DNA of 64,000 nt, taken from positions 38,929 to 102,928 of the forward strand of contig CAJTLP010000007.1 of the NCBI GenBank assembly GCA_910577195.1, in the 5' to 3' direction. Source of the DNA: an uncultured Eubacterium sp. (GTDB taxonomy: Bacteria > Bacillota > Clostridia > Oscillospirales > Acutalibacteraceae). Of the stretch, positions 61,338 to 64,000 are shown piece by piece; the first letter of the stretch is position 1; each line of letters starts with the position of its first letter. Both the position numbers and the translations under genes were made by a program. Under the pieces are notes generated by a model. The model did no database searches, was not told the DNA's origin, and saw only the letters and a program-made list of their open reading frames with translations.

Positions 61338-62318
61338 TCAAATTATTTTATCCATTTTTAATTTTGATAAAATAGCTTCATTAATATTATCAATGTCTGG
61401 ATTATTCATGTCACTAATTATACTTAGAAATTCACTAATTGAACTTGAAATATTGCGAATGAATAGTAGTTCTTTTGAAATATCTGATGTATTTTCAATG
61501 TTTCTTATTTTTTTAGACTTTTCTTTTATTTCGTCATATTCTTTTTCCCAATAAGTAATATAATTTATTCTACCATTTAAAGTATATATACTTTTATCAA
61601 GTACAACTGGAAATATTCTATTTCTATAATGAGGATCTTTTATTAATTGTGTTATTTCATACATGCAATTTATTGATTTTAAATATGATTCGCTGATGAT
61701 TAAAATCACATAATCCGACTTAACAATCGTATCCATAAATAATCTAATACTATCCCATTGATCAATAGACTTGACATCTCGTTTTAGTGAAATTCCAATA
61801 TTTTCAAAAAAGGAATCAATATTATTAGCTAATTCTTTATCTTTCCAACAATATGACAAAAAAATATTTGTTTTAATATTCTTTAATAAATTTGGTTTTT
61901 CAATCAATAAATTTATTTTTGCTAATAGTACTTTATATTCGTTCTTTGATATTGTTTTCGTAAATATGTTTTTCCATATGGTAATCATTTCATTTTTTGT
62001 GCTTACTTTAAAAGTATAATGAATTAATTCCGATATAAATACATCAGAAAGCAATACATTATTTCTATCAGTACTACCATATAATTGCAATAAAGGCCCT
62101 AACACCGAACCATTTTCTTTAGAATATTCATAATTATAACATTTGGCAAATTCACATTGCGTGTCGTCAATACATCTAATTAATTCTTCTTGCCATTTTT
62201 GTACATTGCTATTTTTTTTAGTAATTGTTTGGTCTATTATAGTTCTTACCATTAAATTTACAATACTAGTAAACGCTGTACTAGAAAATAATGATAATAA
62301 TATTTCATATGGTGCCAT
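61338..62318 (-). CDS. TIR-domain protein upstream of gajA
   Basis: 326 residues, very AT-rich. Residues 1-150 are a helical region of unknown family that starts with a hydrophobic helix (EILLSLFSSTAFTSIVNLMV). The TIR domain begins near residue 150: NIFLSYCWKDKELANNI (box 1), DYVILIISESYLKS, then NCMYEI with the presumed catalytic Glu at about 221, as in NAD-hydrolysing TIRs. The start is ATG 62318, with AAAGGTG 8 nt upstream. The gajA start is 87 nt beyond its stop with no terminator seen between, so the three genes may form one defence unit. Confidence 0.75.
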   Translation of the reverse strand: MAPYEILLSLFSSTAFTSIVNLMVRTIIDQTITKKNSNVQKWQEELIRCIDDTQCEFAKCYNYEYSKENGSVLGPLLQLYGSTDRNNVLLSDVFISELIHYTFKVSTKNEMITIWKNIFTKTISKNEYKVLLAKINLLIEKPNLLKNIKTNIFLSYCWKDKELANNIDSFFENIGISLKRDVKSIDQWDSIRLFMDTIVKSDYVILIISESYLKSINCMYEITQLIKDPHYRNRIFPVVLDKSIYTLNGRINYITYWEKEYDEIKEKSKKIRNIENTSDISKELLFIRNISSSISEFLSIISDMNNPDIDNINEAILSKLKMDKII

Positions 62319-62407
62319 ATTCAAATCACCTTTCTAAATTTTATAATTATAAATTAATTAATATTTTTTGTGCTCTTTTTAGAGCAATACACTACATTCC
62401 ATTCTTG

Positions 62408-62437
62408 ATAATAGAAGATTTATACAATTTCTGTCAA
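62408..62437 (-). promoter_or_regulatory. Promoter of the TIR-gajA-gajB operon
   Basis: On the minus strand TTGACA (62432-62437), 18-nt spacer, TATTAT (62408-62413), about 90 nt before the TIR start. The 62319-62590 gap otherwise holds only AT-rich sequence and the IS upstream region. Confidence 0.65.
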
Positions 62438-62499
62438 CAAAAAATACAAAACTGCACATTTTTTCGACAAAAATGTATATATTTTATCCTTATATAATA

Positions 62500-63780
62500 T
62501 ATAGTGTTGAAAATTGCAAAAAGTAACACAAATAGTTGAAAAAATTTTGATCGCTCTTTCGTGCTATAATCTCTCAAAGGAGATGATAGTATGAATAAAT
62601 ATACTTACGAACAAAAACAAGAGGTAATTGAACGATATGCTAATGGAGAATCTGTTTCGGATATTGTAGCTTATTCCCAAATCCCACGCAGCACAATCTA
62701 TTCTTGGATAAAAGAAAATCAAAACAGTAATACCAGCAAAAAGAAAGAAGTAAACTTAAGAAATTTTCGAGTACTTGAAAAGAAAGTTGCTCGTTTAGAA
62801 AGTATTATTGAAATACTTCAGAGTATTGACTGCACCGCAAATTCACCTCTAGATATTAAACTTGCTACACTGGAAGAATTGTATGGTCAATATAGTGTAC
62901 ATATGATTTGTGATGCACTCAAAGTTCCTCGTGGTACTTTCTACAACCATATATTCCGCAACAAACGAGATAACACTTGGTACTCAAAGCGTCGTGAAGA
63001 ACTCAGAATCAAAATTCAACAAATCTATGATGACAACAATCAAATCTTTGGTGCTGCAAAAATCACAGCCATTATGAAAGAAGAAGGCTATCGCATCAGT
63101 ATTGGTATGGTTCGTGAATTAATGCATGATATGGGACTTATCAGCATAAGACAAGATGCAAAAGACTTGTATGACAAAGAACAGCGAAAATACAAAAATC
63201 ATCTTAATCAGGAATTCACGGCAACGCGTCCAAATGAAATATGGGTAAGTGATGTAACATATTTTCGATATAAAGAACAAGTATTCTACATATGTGCCAT
63301 TTTGGACTTGTATTCAAGAATGGTTGTAGGATTTCGTATCAGTCATAAAAACAGCACACAATTAACCAAAGGTACATTTAAACAAGCTTATGAAAATCGC
63401 AAACCGGAAAGCAATCTTCTTTTTCACACAGACCGAGGATCAAATTATCGTTCTAAAACATTTTGTTCGTATTTAAAATCATTAGGTGTAACTCAGTCAT
63501 TTTCAAGAGCACATGTTCCATATGATAATTCTGTAATGGAATCATTCTTTTCCTCATTAAAAAGAGAAGAACTTTACAGAACAAAATACCGCTCTGAAAA
63601 TGAATTCAGAACGGCAGTTAAAAACTATATGATATTTTATAACGAGAAAAGACCTCATGCGAAAAATGGATACAAGACACCGGCAAAACGAGAACTTGAA
63701 TTTTTCAGCAGACAAGCCAATAAATTGAACAATTAATGTTAGACAAAAAAGTTCGGATTTATTGTTTTTTATCTTTTGAT
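62500..63780 (+). mobile_element. IS3-family insertion sequence, ends approximate
   Basis: One complete IS3-type transposase (62591-63736) with short non-coding flanks. I could not identify convincing terminal inverted repeats or target duplications, so the limits are estimates. Possible end material is TGTTGAAAATTG near 62510 on the left and TGTTAGACAAAAAAGTTC near 63737 on the right. Confidence 0.6.
62591..63736 (+). CDS. IS3-family transposase in a single open frame
   Basis: 381 residues. An N-terminal helix-turn-helix (residues about 5-45, ESVSDIVAYSQIPRSTIYSWI) and a coiled region (50-85) are followed by an HTH_21-like segment and an rve integrase core. The DDE triad is in WVSDVTYF, HTDRGSNY and SVMESFFSSLKRE. 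In many IS3 members the two parts are separate frames joined by a -1 frameshift; here they are fused in one frame. AAGGAG precedes the ATG. The gene looks intact, so the element may still be mobile. Confidence 0.9.
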   Translation: MNKYTYEQKQEVIERYANGESVSDIVAYSQIPRSTIYSWIKENQNSNTSKKKEVNLRNFRVLEKKVARLESIIEILQSIDCTANSPLDIKLATLEELYGQYSVHMICDALKVPRGTFYNHIFRNKRDNTWYSKRREELRIKIQQIYDDNNQIFGAAKITAIMKEEGYRISIGMVRELMHDMGLISIRQDAKDLYDKEQRKYKNHLNQEFTATRPNEIWVSDVTYFRYKEQVFYICAILDLYSRMVVGFRISHKNSTQLTKGTFKQAYENRKPESNLLFHTDRGSNYRSKTFCSYLKSLGVTQSFSRAHVPYDNSVMESFFSSLKREELYRTKYRSENEFRTAVKNYMIFYNEKRPHAKNGYKTPAKRELEFFSRQANKLNN

Positions 63781-63867
63781 TTTCTATTTTGAACTTTTTC
63801 GTTCTATATGTCCAATTTCAATTGAACATATAAAAGCCCGAAATCCGCATTCAAGGAAAAATAAAGA

Positions 63868-63915
63868 ATACCTATAACCGTCCAACCTTAAAGGGTTCAG
63901 ATTTGTTATAGGTAT
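63868..63915 (-). terminator. Hairpin downstream of tRNA-Ala
   Basis: GTTATAGGTAT and ATACCTATAAC form an exact 11-bp stem (63868-63878 with 63905-63915); on the minus strand the T-rich TTCTTTATTTTT follows. It is probably the native terminator of the tRNA, lying between it and the island. Confidence 0.65.
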
Positions 63916-63920
63916 CCATA

Positions 63921-63996
63921 TGGTGGAGCATAGGGGACTTGAACCCCTGACCCCCACACTGCCAGTGTGGTGCGCTCCCAACTGCGCTAATGCCCC
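63921..63996 (-). tRNA. tRNA-Ala (GGC anticodon)
   Basis: 76 nt, complete, with encoded CCA. Acceptor GGGGCAU pairs with AUGCUCC, giving the G3:U70 pair that identifies alanine tRNAs. D arm GCGC/GCGC, anticodon arm CCACA-CUGGCAG-UGUGG with anticodon GGC, and T arm AGGGG-UUCAAGU-CCCCU are all well formed. It decodes GCC/GCU. Its 3' end points toward the accessory region, as at many integration sites. Confidence 0.95.
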
Positions 63997-64000
63997 AAAT

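Noticed and set aside
61338..62318. Assignment as Thoeris ThsB
   Set aside because: There is no ThsA-like gene nearby and the N-terminal half is unlike ThsB.
63746..63799. AAAAAGTTC / GAACTTTTT pair as the terminal repeat of the IS
   Set aside because: Both copies are on the same side of the transposase gene, so they form a local hairpin and not the two element ends.
1..64000. CRISPR arrays
   Set aside because: No regularly spaced direct repeats or cas genes were noticed anywhere in the window.

Overview
The window looks like a chromosomal segment of a low-to-moderate GC, endospore-forming Clostridia-type Firmicute, probably a gut member of the Ruminococcaceae/Oscillospiraceae. That placement is an inference. 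It rests on canonical Firmicute gene orders (rimP-nusA-ylxR-ylxQ-infB-rbfA-nrnA-truB-ribF and rpmG-secE-nusG-rplK-rplA-rplJ-rplL), sporulation genes (yqfC, yqfD, pdaA), AGGAGG-type ribosome binding sites, TTGACA/TATAAT promoters, and a polysaccharide-utilisation operon with its own ROK repressor. No 16S gene is present to settle it.

Layout. 1-7.6 kb (minus strand): a translation/RNA-processing operon from rimP to ribF and a truncated HAD gene, with a promoter and leader hairpin at its head. 7.7-7.97 kb: a non-coding block of stacked palindromes bounded by a 14-bp inverted repeat, related to a second copy near 38.9 kb. 8.0-11.75 kb (minus): rpmG-secE-nusG and the rplK-rplA-rplJ-rplL ribosomal genes, with an L10 leader and attenuator before rplJ. 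12-16.7 kb (plus): two flavoproteins, trmB and the yqfC-yqfD sporulation pair. 16.7-20.4 kb (plus): mannonate dehydratase, an SDR partner and a membrane-anchored GH30 enzyme. 20.4-31.75 kb (minus): a seven-gene glycan operon headed by a ROK repressor with an operator-like palindrome just downstream of its own promoter, then a metallophosphoesterase, a GH36-type enzyme, a GH38-like DUF5054 protein, a GH2 beta-galactosidase, a GH18 protein with a discoidin-like domain, and a membrane protein. 31.9-36 kb (minus): tadA, a CPBP protease, a conserved hypothetical gene, galU and a zinc-ribbon membrane protein. 36-48.5 kb (plus): prfB, mgtC-like, pdaA, the cell-shape set mreB-mreC-mreD-PBP2, mgsA, hisS, aspS, yfbR and a small amidase. 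48.6-57.1 kb (minus): an orphan ABC ATPase, a four-TM protein, a sortase-like protein with an altered active site, ilvD, a DUF3795 protein, lysS with an unusual N-terminal extension, greA, a bitopic membrane protein and a Cu/Zn superoxide dismutase.

57.2-63.75 kb is visibly different. It is AT-richer accessory DNA holding a TIR-domain gene followed by an OLD-family ATPase/TOPRIM nuclease and a UvrD-like helicase, that is, a Gabija-type (GajA-GajB) anti-phage pair apparently in one operon with a TIR protein. An IS3-family insertion sequence lies beside it, and a tRNA-Ala (GGC anticodon, G3:U70) lies at the right edge.

The best candidates for something undescribed are the TIR-GajA-GajB cassette, the sortase-like protein whose catalytic His position is Tyr (next to a four-TM protein and an ABC ATPase without a permease), the lysyl-tRNA synthetase carrying what look like tandem YegP/DUF1508-like repeats, and the ROK-controlled glycan operon.
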